DNA of 64,000 nucleotides from Flavobacteriaceae bacterium GSB9 (lineage in GTDB: Bacteria; Bacteroidota; Bacteroidia; Flavobacteriales; Flavobacteriaceae): NCBI GenBank assembly GCA_022749295.1, contig CP062007.1, positions 3,526,001 to 3,590,000 of the forward strand. Direction: 5' to 3'. The notes beneath the pieces are model-generated. The model was not told the DNA's origin. It saw only the letters and a list, made by a program, of their open reading frames with translations, and did not search any database. Shown piece after piece: positions 36,705 to 45,376 of the stretch (position 1 is the first letter of the stretch; every line of letters begins with the position of its first letter). The position numbers and the translations under genes are program-made.

Positions 36705-37643
36705 CTATTGACGGCGCTTAAGCCGGTTTTCATTTGTTTTTATATCGAAGTTAAAAACATCAGGTCTCGAATAATGTCCAACGACATCAAACATGCGTTT
36801 TGCTTTAATAATGTCTTGAAGATTGATATTTGCATATAATATGCCTTCTTCTGCTTCTAGTGGTCCAGCAATAACTTTACCATTTGGTGTAATTATAGAA
36901 CTATTACCAACATTAATCCATTCTCTTCCTTCAGGGTAAAGTTTTTTAAATTCATACTCATCAGGAATATCATTCATATTTAAAGCCATACAAGTGCTAA
37001 TAACAAACAATCCGCCTTCCCTTGCAATATGCTGCATGGTTTGAAGCCAGTTGGGGCTTTTATCCCAAGTTGGTGAAACTAATATTTGAGTTCCAAATTC
37101 ATAAATGGCATTTCTTGCCAATGGCATAAAATTTTCCCAACAGATTAAACCAGCTATTATCCCTGCGGAAGTGTTATAAGAACATAGTGTACTACCGTTT
37201 CCTTGAGACCATACCAGACGTTCTCCGCCCGTTGGTATTAACTTTCTATGTTTGCCTAGAATTATGCCTTTGTCATCAATAAAAAGTAAGCTATTAAATA
37301 AACTTGCATTACTAGTTTCAATATTACGTTCATGCATACCGATAACAACATTTATTCCAGTTTTTTTGGCTGCTTCACAAAGTTTTTTGGTAGAATCATC
37401 TGGTACAGAAATGGCATTTTCAACAAGTTTTAAGTAAAGCTCATTTAAATCAGCTCCTTTACTATTAGGAATAAGCCATACCCAATCTGGGTAACCAGAA
37501 ATAAAGGCCTCAGGGAACACGATTAATTTAGCGCCGTTTTCACCAGCTTCTAAAATCGCTTTACAAGCCTTTTCAATTGTTTTTTCTTTGTCTAAGAAAA
37601 CGGGGGAAAGTTGTGCTGCTGCTACCTTTATTGTTTTACTCAT
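36705..37643 (-). CDS. Nitrilase (carbon-nitrogen hydrolase superfamily)
   Basis: A 312-residue cytoplasmic protein with the Glu-Lys-Cys triad in order: LIVFPEAFISGYPDW (Glu45), KHRKLIPTGGERLVW (Lys134) and GLICWENFMPLAR (Cys168). The CWEN-x-MPLAR signature and the long first motif are those of true nitrilases rather than amidases or ureidopropionases. It should hydrolyse an organic nitrile to the acid and ammonia. It is the last gene of a four-gene minus-strand run with a decarboxylase, an ABM protein and a methyltransferase. Substrate unknown; aromatic or arylaliphatic nitriles fit the neighbours. Confidence 0.88.
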   Translation of the reverse strand: MSKTIKVAAAQLSPVFLDKEKTIEKACKAILEAGENGAKLIVFPEAFISGYPDWVWLIPNSKGADLNELYLKLVENAISVPDDSTKKLCEAAKKTGINVVIGMHERNIETSNASLFNSLLFIDDKGIILGKHRKLIPTGGERLVWSQGNGSTLCSYNTSAGIIAGLICWENFMPLARNAIYEFGTQILVSPTWDKSPNWLQTMQHIAREGGLFVISTCMALNMNDIPDEYEFKKLYPEGREWINVGNSSIITPNGKVIAGPLEAEEGILYANINLQDIIKAKRMFDVVGHYSRPDVFNFDIKTNENRLKRRQ

Positions 37644-37720
37644 TTTATTTGTTTTTAATTAGCTAAAACGGTTAGTATAAGTGGTCGTTTTATGCCCATT
37701 GTAAAGTGATAGTAAAAGGT

Positions 37721-38758
37721 TTACTTGATAGCGATAATGGCACTAGAAGGCCCAACTAGTGGTATTACCCTCGTTTGATCAAACCCTGCTTCTTTTGCCC
37801 ATTGATTAAAGTCCGAGGCTGTAAAATCAAATCCTTGATCTGTTTCGATAGCCATATTTAGTGACATCAATAATCCAAATGCATTCTTATTTCTTTGATC
37901 ATCAATAATATTTTCAATTACAATTAGAGCGCCACCATCCGGTAAGGCATTGTAAGCTTTTTTTATTAACATTATTTTGTCTTCATAGCCCCAGTCATGA
38001 AGAATATTACCCATTGTGAGTATATCTGCTTGTGGCAATTCATCTATAAAAAAATCGCCTGAACGAACCTCTATTCTGTCACTTAATCCGAAAGCTTCCA
38101 CATTTTTCTTTGCAATTGGACTGACGGGATCAAGATCAAAAGAGATGCATTTCATATGGCTGTGATTTTTTGCGATATGTATCGAAAGATTAGCACCTGA
38201 GCCTCCAATATCACATAGGGTATTATATTTCGAAAAATCAAAATCATGCGCTAGCTTCATAAAGTTACCAGCTTGAACTCCTCCCATGCCGTGTATGAAT
38301 TCCCTTAACCTATCTTCATGTGCATAAATAGCTTCAAATACTGGCTTGCCTCCATTTTTAGTCTCATTTTGTGGTTTGCCAGTTTTTAGACACGTTTCCA
38401 AGTCATTCCAAAAAGGATATAACCTATTGTTAGACATTTCTAAAATACCTCCAATGTAGCTTGGCTTATTTTTGTCTAAAAACAAGTCTGAATCGTCCGA
38501 ATTACTATATAAAGCGTTCTCTTTTAATCCAGAACGGTGCAAAAATCCCAACGCCACTAAAGTGTCAAGAAAATCAAATAAGGATCTTTCATTTAACCCT
38601 AATTTGTTTTTAATTGCTTTACCTGATAATGATCCGTTGGCAAGATGAGTAAACAGCTCCATATTAACGGCTGTAAGTAAAGTTTTTGACGCCCAAAATC
38701 CCATCCCAATTTGCATTATTTTAGAAGGGTTAATTTGATTTTCATTTTTAGTGTCCAT
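37721..38758 (-). CDS. SAM-dependent O-methyltransferase (hydroxyindole/plant-type OMT family)
   Basis: A 345-residue protein with the N-terminal winged-helix dimerisation region of this family (LLTAVNMELFTHLANGSLSGKAIKNKLGLNERSLFDFLDTLVALGFLHRSG). It is followed by a Rossmann SAM site (NTLCDIGGSGANLSIHIAKNH) and the LTMGNILHDWGYEDKIMLIKKAYNALPDGGALIVIENI segment, whose HDW holds the catalytic His of O-methyltransferases. Relatives act on hydroxyindoles, flavonoids, polyketides or caffeate. It lies between the ABM protein and nitrilase, with short gaps. Confidence 0.85.
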   Translation of the reverse strand: MDTKNENQINPSKIMQIGMGFWASKTLLTAVNMELFTHLANGSLSGKAIKNKLGLNERSLFDFLDTLVALGFLHRSGLKENALYSNSDDSDLFLDKNKPSYIGGILEMSNNRLYPFWNDLETCLKTGKPQNETKNGGKPVFEAIYAHEDRLREFIHGMGGVQAGNFMKLAHDFDFSKYNTLCDIGGSGANLSIHIAKNHSHMKCISFDLDPVSPIAKKNVEAFGLSDRIEVRSGDFFIDELPQADILTMGNILHDWGYEDKIMLIKKAYNALPDGGALIVIENIIDDQRNKNAFGLLMSLNMAIETDQGFDFTASDFNQWAKEAGFDQTRVIPLVGPSSAIIAIK

Positions 38759-38921
38759 AATTGCGTTGTTTTGTTTAATATAGATTAATTAATTCTGGCT
38801 AACGGACTTGGATATGAAAATAGGGACTTTACTATTAACTTTTTTTAATTATACTGACAATAAATTTATAAAATTCATTTTCGTTTAAGCACTTAAATCA
38901 CTTTTTTTTATTGTAAAAACA

Positions 38922-39269
38922 CTATTCTTTCGTCACTTTGAGTATTAACTCTCCTTTTAACTTATAATGTTCAGCAGTTTTGTCATACCTTTTTAATACT
39001 TCCTTTGCATTATCAGGTATATATGCTTTTTTATAATTTTCTCCTGCAAATTTTTTTACGGATTCTAGAGAGTCAAACCTAAGAACCAGAAAAAACTCCA
39101 TTTCAGCGTCGATTTGCCTCGTCGAAATACTAACTTTTTCTAATCCATCCACTCCTTTCTTTTTTACTGATGGAAATATCTCATTAATAAGCATATCTTC
39201 ATAAATAGGAGCATTTTCTATGGTAGTCCATCCTTTCCAGGTTCTTATTATTTTTGATTTCTTACCCAT
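38922..39269 (-). CDS. Small ABM-like (antibiotic biosynthesis monooxygenase superfamily) protein
   Basis: A 115-residue protein of the dimeric ferredoxin-like barrel type: KIIRTWKGWTTIENAPIYEDMLINEIFPSV, then EFFLVLRFDSLESVKKFAGENYKKAYIPDNAKEVL. Such proteins oxidise aromatic rings without cofactor, degrade haem or have no known activity. Its start codon overlaps the decarboxylase stop by one base, so the two are translationally coupled. Confidence 0.7.
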   Translation of the reverse strand: MGKKSKIIRTWKGWTTIENAPIYEDMLINEIFPSVKKKGVDGLEKVSISTRQIDAEMEFFLVLRFDSLESVKKFAGENYKKAYIPDNAKEVLKRYDKTAEHYKLKGELILKVTKE

Positions 39270-40756
39270 TATTTTTTTACATTTAATAGTTTTAATTGTA
39301 TTTTTCTTCCTACTCGAATAATAATGTTAATAATTTCTTCAATGTCTTTTTGTGTTGTTCTAAAATTAACAATGCAAGCTCTTAAACAATACTTCTTATT
39401 TACAATGGCGTTGGATAGAAAGACTTCACCCTCTTTCTGCAATTGATTTACTAATTGTTGATTTAGTATATTCAAATATTCGTTATCTTCCTCACAGTTC
39501 GGTGGAATATATCTAAAAGTTGTAATGCTTAAATTTTGAGATACCGCCTCTAATTCTTTATGGTTATCTGCAAGCTGAAATAGTTGTTTTGATAATTCTA
39601 TATCTTCATGAATTAATTTTTCATAACCACATCTGCCTACTTGTTGTAAAGTTAACCAAACTTTTAAAGCCCTAAAGCCACGCGAATTTTGCAACCCATA
39701 CTCATAAAAGTTTTCAGCGATCTCGGTTTTGCTTTTGCTAAAGTTATAATATTCAGGATGTGAGCTGTAGGTATCTATTAGGTGTTGAGGGTTTTTAACC
39801 AAAGTACAACCCGCTTCAAGTGGACTGTATAACCACTTATGTGGGTCAAGAGCTAGGGAATCAGCTTCTGAAATTCCATCAAATAAGTCTTTTTTGTATT
39901 TGGGAATAACGGCTGCCGGCAAACCATAAGCACCATCAATATGAAACCATAAATCATAAGCTTTGCAAATAGTTGAAATACCTTCCAAGTTATCTACAAC
40001 ACCAGTACTTACGTCTCCAGCTGTACCTATTACCATTATGGGTTGGCAACCATTTTCTATATCTTTTTTAATCGTTTCTTCTAGAATTTTATTATTCATT
40101 CTATTTGAAGAATCAGTTTTAATCCAACGAACAGATTTTGTACCTAAACCAAATAATATAGAAGCTTTATCAATCCAAGTATGTGTGGTTTTAGAACAAT
40201 AAACAGTTAACTTTTTAGATATATCTGAAAGCCCATCTTCTTTTATACTTTTAGGTGCTTTGGCTGTTCGTGCAGCTAAAAATGCAGTAAAATTGGCCAT
40301 ATTTCCACCGCTAACTAAAATTCCTCCATAGTTTGAGGAAAGGCCAATAAATTCAGCTAACCACTGAACTGTTTGTTTTTCAATTTCAGTAGCTATAGGG
40401 CTTAAAATGTGGGCACCAACGTTTGGATTAATAGTTGATGCCAATAATTCACCTAAGGCTCCAATTGGCGAAGCAGATGAAGTTATATATCCCATAAATT
40501 TAGGATGCCCATTCAACAACGAATGGTTAAGTAATAAATCCGTTGCTCTAGTTATTAGTTCTGTTGAGGATATACCATTTTCAGGTAAAGGAGAGCTTCC
40601 TAATATATCTTGTAATTGACTTGGAGTTTCATTTGTTGTAACAGGTTTTTTGTCAATGTTATAGATAAAATCAGAAATGTTATCTATTAATTGGTGTCCA
40701 ATTTTCCGAAACTCTTCTCTGTTTATTTCAATGGAATTAATTCTATTTTCTTTCAA
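39269..40756 (-). CDS. PLP-dependent group II (aromatic) amino-acid decarboxylase
   Basis: A 495-residue fold-type I enzyme. The PLP lysine is in LALDPHKWLYSPLEAGC (Lys307), the ring-binding Asp in WFHIDGAYGLPAA (Asp274), and GGILVSGGNMANFTAFLAAR is the phosphate-binding region. The family decarboxylates Trp, Tyr, Phe, DOPA, His or Glu; the overall pattern is closest to the aromatic-amino-acid group. First gene of a minus-strand unit with ABM protein, O-methyltransferase and nitrilase. Confidence 0.88.
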   Translation of the reverse strand: MKENRINSIEINREEFRKIGHQLIDNISDFIYNIDKKPVTTNETPSQLQDILGSSPLPENGISSTELITRATDLLLNHSLLNGHPKFMGYITSSASPIGALGELLASTINPNVGAHILSPIATEIEKQTVQWLAEFIGLSSNYGGILVSGGNMANFTAFLAARTAKAPKSIKEDGLSDISKKLTVYCSKTTHTWIDKASILFGLGTKSVRWIKTDSSNRMNNKILEETIKKDIENGCQPIMVIGTAGDVSTGVVDNLEGISTICKAYDLWFHIDGAYGLPAAVIPKYKKDLFDGISEADSLALDPHKWLYSPLEAGCTLVKNPQHLIDTYSSHPEYYNFSKSKTEIAENFYEYGLQNSRGFRALKVWLTLQQVGRCGYEKLIHEDIELSKQLFQLADNHKELEAVSQNLSITTFRYIPPNCEEDNEYLNILNQQLVNQLQKEGEVFLSNAIVNKKYCLRACIVNFRTTQKDIEEIINIIIRVGRKIQLKLLNVKK

Positions 40757-40830
40757 AATATAAGGTTGTCCTAATGTGTTATCATCATGTTTGTTTATGA
40801 GTAGTAGCGATTTTGTTTTGTTGCAGCACG

Positions 40831-41316
40831 TTATTCAACTTTTTTTAAAGGTGAGTGATGTTCATGCACCATTTTCCACCCATCGTTAGTTTTAACAAAT
40901 AATAACGTTATTTGATCGTTTACTATCACTAAATCTTCATCAAATTTTAAATGGAAATCAGAATGAAAAGTTACATTTGCTACATTGCCATAAACGGCTA
41001 TTTGTAAATCTTTTGCATCAAATTTAATAACTTCTGAAACAGAACCGAATACATTCCGTTCATGAGCTTCATTAGCTTTATCACCATTACGCGGTTCTCC
41101 ATTTTTAAATTCTGTAAATTTTGGACCATAAGCGTGGAAAGAAATAAGTTTGTCTAAATCTTTATCCTTGATGCTTTGTGCGATCGCACCAAATGTTTCC
41201 ATTACTTCTTGTTTAGCTTCAGGGAATTCATCATTTATTAAGTCTTCTTGAGCATTGCAGCTGGTAAAGAACAGACCTAAAGTGATGAAAAGTGTAAAGG
41301 TTAATTTTGATTTCAT
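40831..41316 (-). CDS. SnoaL/NTF2-like lipoprotein
   Basis: A 161-residue protein with a signal and lipobox (LFFTSC, Cys20). It then has an NTF2-like cone fold: EVMETFGAIAQSIKDKDLDKLISFHAYGPKFTEF and the C-terminal VNDQITLLFVKTNDGWKMVHEHHSPL typical of DUF4440/SnoaL proteins. Function unknown; relatives are small-molecule binders or isomerases. It lies 74 bases upstream of the decarboxylase start on the same strand, so co-transcription is possible. Confidence 0.75.
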   Translation of the reverse strand: MKSKLTFTLFITLGLFFTSCNAQEDLINDEFPEAKQEVMETFGAIAQSIKDKDLDKLISFHAYGPKFTEFKNGEPRNGDKANEAHERNVFGSVSEVIKFDAKDLQIAVYGNVANVTFHSDFHLKFDEDLVIVNDQITLLFVKTNDGWKMVHEHHSPLKKVE

Positions 41317-41426
41317 AATGTAATACTTATTTAAATTAATACAACAAATATCACTTAAAGCAAATTCTCAGAACTTGCAAAAAAGTTCAAAAAACATTCT
41401 AAAAAGTCCAAAAGTGCGAGTTAGAA

Positions 41427-42623
41427 TTAGAGTACTCTATTTTTAACCCGAAATTGAAGTGGGGTAATATCAAATTGTTCTTTAAAGGATTTGTTATAAT
41501 GTGATGAATTTACGAATCCACATTCATAGCATATTTGGTTTATATTTAAACTACTTTCAATAAGAAGTTTTTTAGAATAATCAAGGCGTTTAGTTTTAAT
41601 CCATTTAGAAGGTGTAGTATCATAAACAGCTTTAAAATCCCTCTTGAAAGTTGAAAGGCTTCTGCCACATAATTTAGCAAATTCTTCAACCTTTAAATTA
41701 TATAAAAAATTTTCGGACATAACTGTTTCTAAATCAATACCTAATTTTTTGTTTTCTTTATTGTTCCTATTGAAATCTGTTCTATTGGGGCGAATCCCAG
41801 TAACAAATTCTTGTATTTCTGCTAAAATCGGATATGTATCTCCAGTCCAGAAAAGATGATCTTTTCCTTTAAATGTAACAAATTTAGAATTTGGTATTCG
41901 CTCGGCGATATATCTGCCTTCTTCAACTAGGATTTCGATATCTCCTTCCCTAAAAAGTAAAAGTGTTGGAGCTTTTATTGAATCTAAAATATTAGTCACA
42001 TCAATGTGTGTACATTGTTTATGTAAAATCAAGGCAGCTTTTGGGCTTCCACCAGAACGCAAATAACTGGCTAGCCAATGCATGAATCCATTATCATGAG
42101 CAAGAGAAGGTACAAGTGTTCTCAATTCATCTAATTTACCATGTGCCCAATTGTTTTCAATTAATCTATTTGAAACTTCACGTTCTTCATCTGTTGGTGC
42201 CCATGGATAATCTTCAGAATATCTACGTTTAGCAAAAATTCCGAAACCAATGATGCCCAATGTCTTTCCTGGATAATTTAAAGAGAATAATAAACTTACT
42301 GAGCCTCCTTCTGAATGGCTAAATAAAAATGCTTTTTCTGATTTTGTAGCGTCCATTACTGCATTGATATCCTCCATTCGTTCTTCCATAGTAGAACACT
42401 CATCAGATCTGTCTGACAGCCCAGTACCTCTTTTGTCGAATATTATTAATCGTGAGAAGAATGTAAGTCTTGTTAAAAATGCAGCATATCTAGGTTCAGA
42501 CCACATCATATCAATATTTGATACCCAACCAGGAATATAAATAATGTCTACAGGACCTTCTCCTATTACCTGATAGGCAATATTAAAAGCTCCGCTTTTT
42601 GTATAATTAGTTCTAGGTTTCAA
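41427..42623 (-). CDS. Alpha/beta hydrolase fused to an AraC-type DNA-binding domain
   Basis: A 398-residue protein. Residues about 10-270 are an alpha/beta hydrolase: IYIPGWVSNIDM, IIFDKRGTGLSDRS, nucleophile FSHSEGGS (Ser104), acid region LLLFREGD and His in FKGKDHLFW. Residues about 300-398 are an AraC HTH: FAKLCGRSLSTFKRDFKAVYDTTPSKWI and INQICYECGFVNSSHYNKSFKEQFDITPLQFR. The hydrolase part keeps its catalytic residues, so it may be an enzyme, or a ligand-binding sensor like some hormone receptors. The reading frame is continuous with no sign of assembly error. It is upstream of the lipoprotein-decarboxylase run and may regulate it. Confidence 0.85.
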   Translation of the reverse strand: MKPRTNYTKSGAFNIAYQVIGEGPVDIIYIPGWVSNIDMMWSEPRYAAFLTRLTFFSRLIIFDKRGTGLSDRSDECSTMEERMEDINAVMDATKSEKAFLFSHSEGGSVSLLFSLNYPGKTLGIIGFGIFAKRRYSEDYPWAPTDEEREVSNRLIENNWAHGKLDELRTLVPSLAHDNGFMHWLASYLRSGGSPKAALILHKQCTHIDVTNILDSIKAPTLLLFREGDIEILVEEGRYIAERIPNSKFVTFKGKDHLFWTGDTYPILAEIQEFVTGIRPNRTDFNRNNKENKKLGIDLETVMSENFLYNLKVEEFAKLCGRSLSTFKRDFKAVYDTTPSKWIKTKRLDYSKKLLIESSLNINQICYECGFVNSSHYNKSFKEQFDITPLQFRVKNRVL

Positions 42624-42672
42624 AAGTAAAATATCAAAATCTCAAAATATATTGATTAAGCAGTCTGTTTTA

Positions 42673-42803
42673 TTACGAACAACGTTTCTTATAAGAATAA
42701 TGTGGTTTTGTTAGCGGGTTTTTTTCATATAACATCAGAGTAGACACGCATAAGCTTTGGGTTATGTGCTAAAACATACATTGTTTTATACTGTATAGGC
42801 AGA
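42673..42803 (-). repeat. Degenerate copy of the 138-bp palindromic family (A0)
   Basis: The left part (AACGTTTCTTATAAGAATA, then TGTGGTTTTG) matches the copy at 60413, and the right part (ACATTGTTTTATACTG) matches that copy's right arm with changes. The expected GTT at the right end has become GTA. Its ends do not match those of any neighbouring copy, so it is an old or isolated member. Confidence 0.45.
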
Positions 42804-42811
42804 TGGTATTG

Positions 42812-43219
42812 TTATTTAACAATATTTTTGACTTCCCAAAAAGTGATTTCTGGTGGTCCAGCTATGAAGTTTTTGGAATTGGCCATGAACTCTTGCAAAT
42901 GTGCAGTATTCATATGCTCGGTATTATAATAATCCTGATCTTTCCATTCTTCGTAGAGTAAGATATTTGTGTTGTCGGTGGGGTCAACATGAAGTTTTAT
43001 TGAGATAAAATTTGGCTCTTCTTTAACTTTTTCAAAAAGATTAATTAATGCTGAAACCGCATGACCCCCTTTGTCTGGTTGGGCTTTAAATTTGAGTAGA
43101 ACAATTACATTTTGTCCTGAATTAATACCTGATTCATTTTTAAGGGGATACCATCCAACTAGAACGAATATCGATGCTGCTAGAATTAGGATTACTGCTA
43201 AACTTTTATTGGTTTTCAT
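42812..43219 (-). CDS. Membrane-anchored or secreted ABM-family (quinol monooxygenase-like) protein
   Basis: A 135-residue protein. A hydrophobic N-terminal segment (LAVILILAASIFVLVGW) is followed by an ABM domain: NVIVLLKFKAQPDKGGHAVSALINLFEKVKEEPNFISIKLHVDPTDNTNILLYEEWKDQDYYNTEHMNTAHLQEFM. YgiN-like ABM proteins modify quinols and other aromatics, usually in the cytoplasm; an exported version is less common. It is isolated between the hydrolase-AraC gene and an IS scar. Confidence 0.75.
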   Translation of the reverse strand: MKTNKSLAVILILAASIFVLVGWYPLKNESGINSGQNVIVLLKFKAQPDKGGHAVSALINLFEKVKEEPNFISIKLHVDPTDNTNILLYEEWKDQDYYNTEHMNTAHLQEFMANSKNFIAGPPEITFWEVKNIVK

Positions 43220-43581
43220 ATCAGAAATATTTTTAGAAGTTAAAATTGTTACTTGGTTTTCTGCCGTAACTTAAAGATAGTGAATTCCAATGAATTCCGA
43301 TGAGGAGTTTAGCCGTAAGCAGTTTTACACTTCTTAAGTTTACAATCTTTTAACTTTGATGTTTTAATCAGAAAGAACAAAAGAGAGAAATAAGGTTATA
43401 TTATAGAGTGAAGCAAAGACTTCGACAACATTGATAATCCTCTCTCTTTTCCTACTATTATTTCGTTCAGTTCTGTGAGTATAAAACTCGATTTAAAGTT
43501 GTTGAGGCAGCACTAGTTTACTCTTTCCAAATTCAGTTCTTATAAATAAATGTAAAGAAATATATGGAGTTGACATCAGTA

Positions 43582-43602
43582 AACCTATTTCAGGAAAGTT
43601 CA
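43582..43602 (+). mobile_element. Solo terminal sequence of the IS3-type element
   Basis: AACCTATTTCAGGAAAGTTCA is the same as the right end of the intact IS3 element (57515-57535) and of the broken copy (47651-47671), but no IS code lies next to it. It probably marks an excised or recombined copy. The rest of the 533-base gap 43220-43752 has no gene that I can support. Confidence 0.55.
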
Positions 43603-43752
43603 GTTTTTAAATTACAGCCAACGAATCTCAATATACGTTGGACAGGATTTCCAAGCTCCGACTTATCAAATCGATATCATTTTGAGTAAAAGTAACAAAG
43701 TATCATTTACCTACATCCCCGGCTTAGGTATTCTGTGTTTTTTTTCTTATAA

Positions 43753-45315
43753 TTATTTTGCCCACTTTTGGCCTTCCTCGGTAAACCTCCATTGAAAGTA
43801 TGAATCCAAAACTTTCATCGCGTTCTCATCCGGAACATTGGATGCATGAGGCTTTTCATTGAGATACATGAGTTGCTGATTTTCCATGGTAAACTCTGGC
43901 CAATCGGGCAATCCTTCAGCGTTTGGATGACCATATTTAGTGAAGTTGACCCAGTAACTACTCATGGTTTCAGAAAGGGCAATATCAGCCTCGGTGGTTT
44001 GGGGATTTCCCTTGTCTAGCGTCATGAAAACGTAAGGAATCTCACTGCCGTGCGGTGAACCAAATCCATGCATAGAAGAACCCTCAGGGTGGTCTGGATG
44101 CTGATCAAAATAATAAAGGAATACGTTTGAATTGCCTGTTTGAGCTTGAAGTCGGGCCCAAGTCCAGGAATGCCAACCAAAAGCAGCAGCACTGGTGAGA
44201 TCACGAGCTGATTTAGGCACTGAATTTTCTCCTACAGGAAAGACCGAAAGTAACGTGTCTGCAAACGGACCATAGCGTTGTTGTACTCTGGCGATATGCT
44301 CTTCGGGGGTTTTAGCAGTAAGGAAGAATGCACACTCATCAGAATTATAACCAACAAGCACATCGACATCATTATACTTACCTTCCTTATACAACTGGAA
44401 TTGGTTACCTGGTATAACATATCCATCTACGTTAGGCCATGCGCCGCCCATGCCAGGTTTTATTGGCAGCTCTTCCACTTTAAGCTTACGCAAATCTGTT
44501 ATGGAGGACACGTTGGCTTCTATTAGAAAGTCTTTACCGTCTTCTTCAGCCTTTTGTAATGTCTTCATGTTTTCACCTGGATACGTGGTCTCTCTGGTTG
44601 GGCCAAAAGAACCTCCACTTTGAGAAATGGCACCACGGAACAAGCCTTTGGCCAATGGCGAAGCACACAACATGCTGACCGATATCCCTCCAGCAGATTC
44701 TCCGAAAATGGTAACCTTCTCCGGATCACCTCCAAAACCGGCAATGTTATCTTGTACCCATTGCAAACCTGCAATCTGGTCGAGCAGCCCATAATTACCA
44801 GAAACCTTTTGTGGGTTTTCGGCGCTCAACTTCGGGTGCGCCAGGAAGCCAAGTTTCCCTACTCTGTAGGCAATACTCACCACGATAATCCCTTTTTGAG
44901 TCAAATGCTCACCGGTACATACAGGCTCTGCCGCAGATCCATAGCTAAATCCACCTCCATATATCCAAACTAACACGGGCAGTTTTTCATTGGGCGATTG
45001 AGCGGGTGTCCATACATTCAGATACAGACAGTCTTCGCTCTTACCCGCTGGTGGTTCGCCATGTTGGTAGGGAGAAGGACCAAATTCTTTGGTCTCTTTT
45101 ATGCCTTCCCAGGGTTCTACAGGTGCTGGGGCTTTCCAGCGCAAGTCGCCCACTGGTGGTTTGGCAAAAGGAATTCCTTTAAATACACTAAGCCCGTTCT
45201 CTTTCAATCCTTGAACGGAACCGCCTGTAACCTCTACTGTATCCAAAGTTTGCTCAACGCAAGAAACCATAAGGCCTAAGCAAAGGATGGATACAAAAAA
45301 TCTTATCGTCTTCAT
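43753..45315 (-). CDS. Type B carboxylesterase, lipoprotein
   Basis: A 520-residue carboxylesterase/para-nitrobenzyl esterase-type protein with a lipobox (LMVSC, Cys19). It shows GIPFAKPPVGDLRWKAP, SEDCLYLNVW, the oxyanion loop WIYGGGFSYGS and nucleophile FGESAGG (Ser207), with the His in FGSPHGSEIPYVF. It hydrolyses carboxyl esters, here at the outer surface or in the periplasm. Base composition is a little more GC-rich than the neighbours, which could mean a different origin. It is followed upstream by a second secreted hydrolase on the same strand. Confidence 0.88.
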   Translation of the reverse strand: MKTIRFFVSILCLGLMVSCVEQTLDTVEVTGGSVQGLKENGLSVFKGIPFAKPPVGDLRWKAPAPVEPWEGIKETKEFGPSPYQHGEPPAGKSEDCLYLNVWTPAQSPNEKLPVLVWIYGGGFSYGSAAEPVCTGEHLTQKGIIVVSIAYRVGKLGFLAHPKLSAENPQKVSGNYGLLDQIAGLQWVQDNIAGFGGDPEKVTIFGESAGGISVSMLCASPLAKGLFRGAISQSGGSFGPTRETTYPGENMKTLQKAEEDGKDFLIEANVSSITDLRKLKVEELPIKPGMGGAWPNVDGYVIPGNQFQLYKEGKYNDVDVLVGYNSDECAFFLTAKTPEEHIARVQQRYGPFADTLLSVFPVGENSVPKSARDLTSAAAFGWHSWTWARLQAQTGNSNVFLYYFDQHPDHPEGSSMHGFGSPHGSEIPYVFMTLDKGNPQTTEADIALSETMSSYWVNFTKYGHPNAEGLPDWPEFTMENQQLMYLNEKPHASNVPDENAMKVLDSYFQWRFTEEGQKWAK

Positions 45316-45376
45316 TTTGTCTTTATTTGATGGTTAGTTTTTGTAGGAATCGGGTTGTATTGATTGCTCTGGCTAT

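Noticed and set aside
38796-38830. GGCTAACGGACTTGGATATG as another palindromic element
   Set aside because: It resembles the left end of the family but has no pairing right arm and no GTT end within 200 bases.
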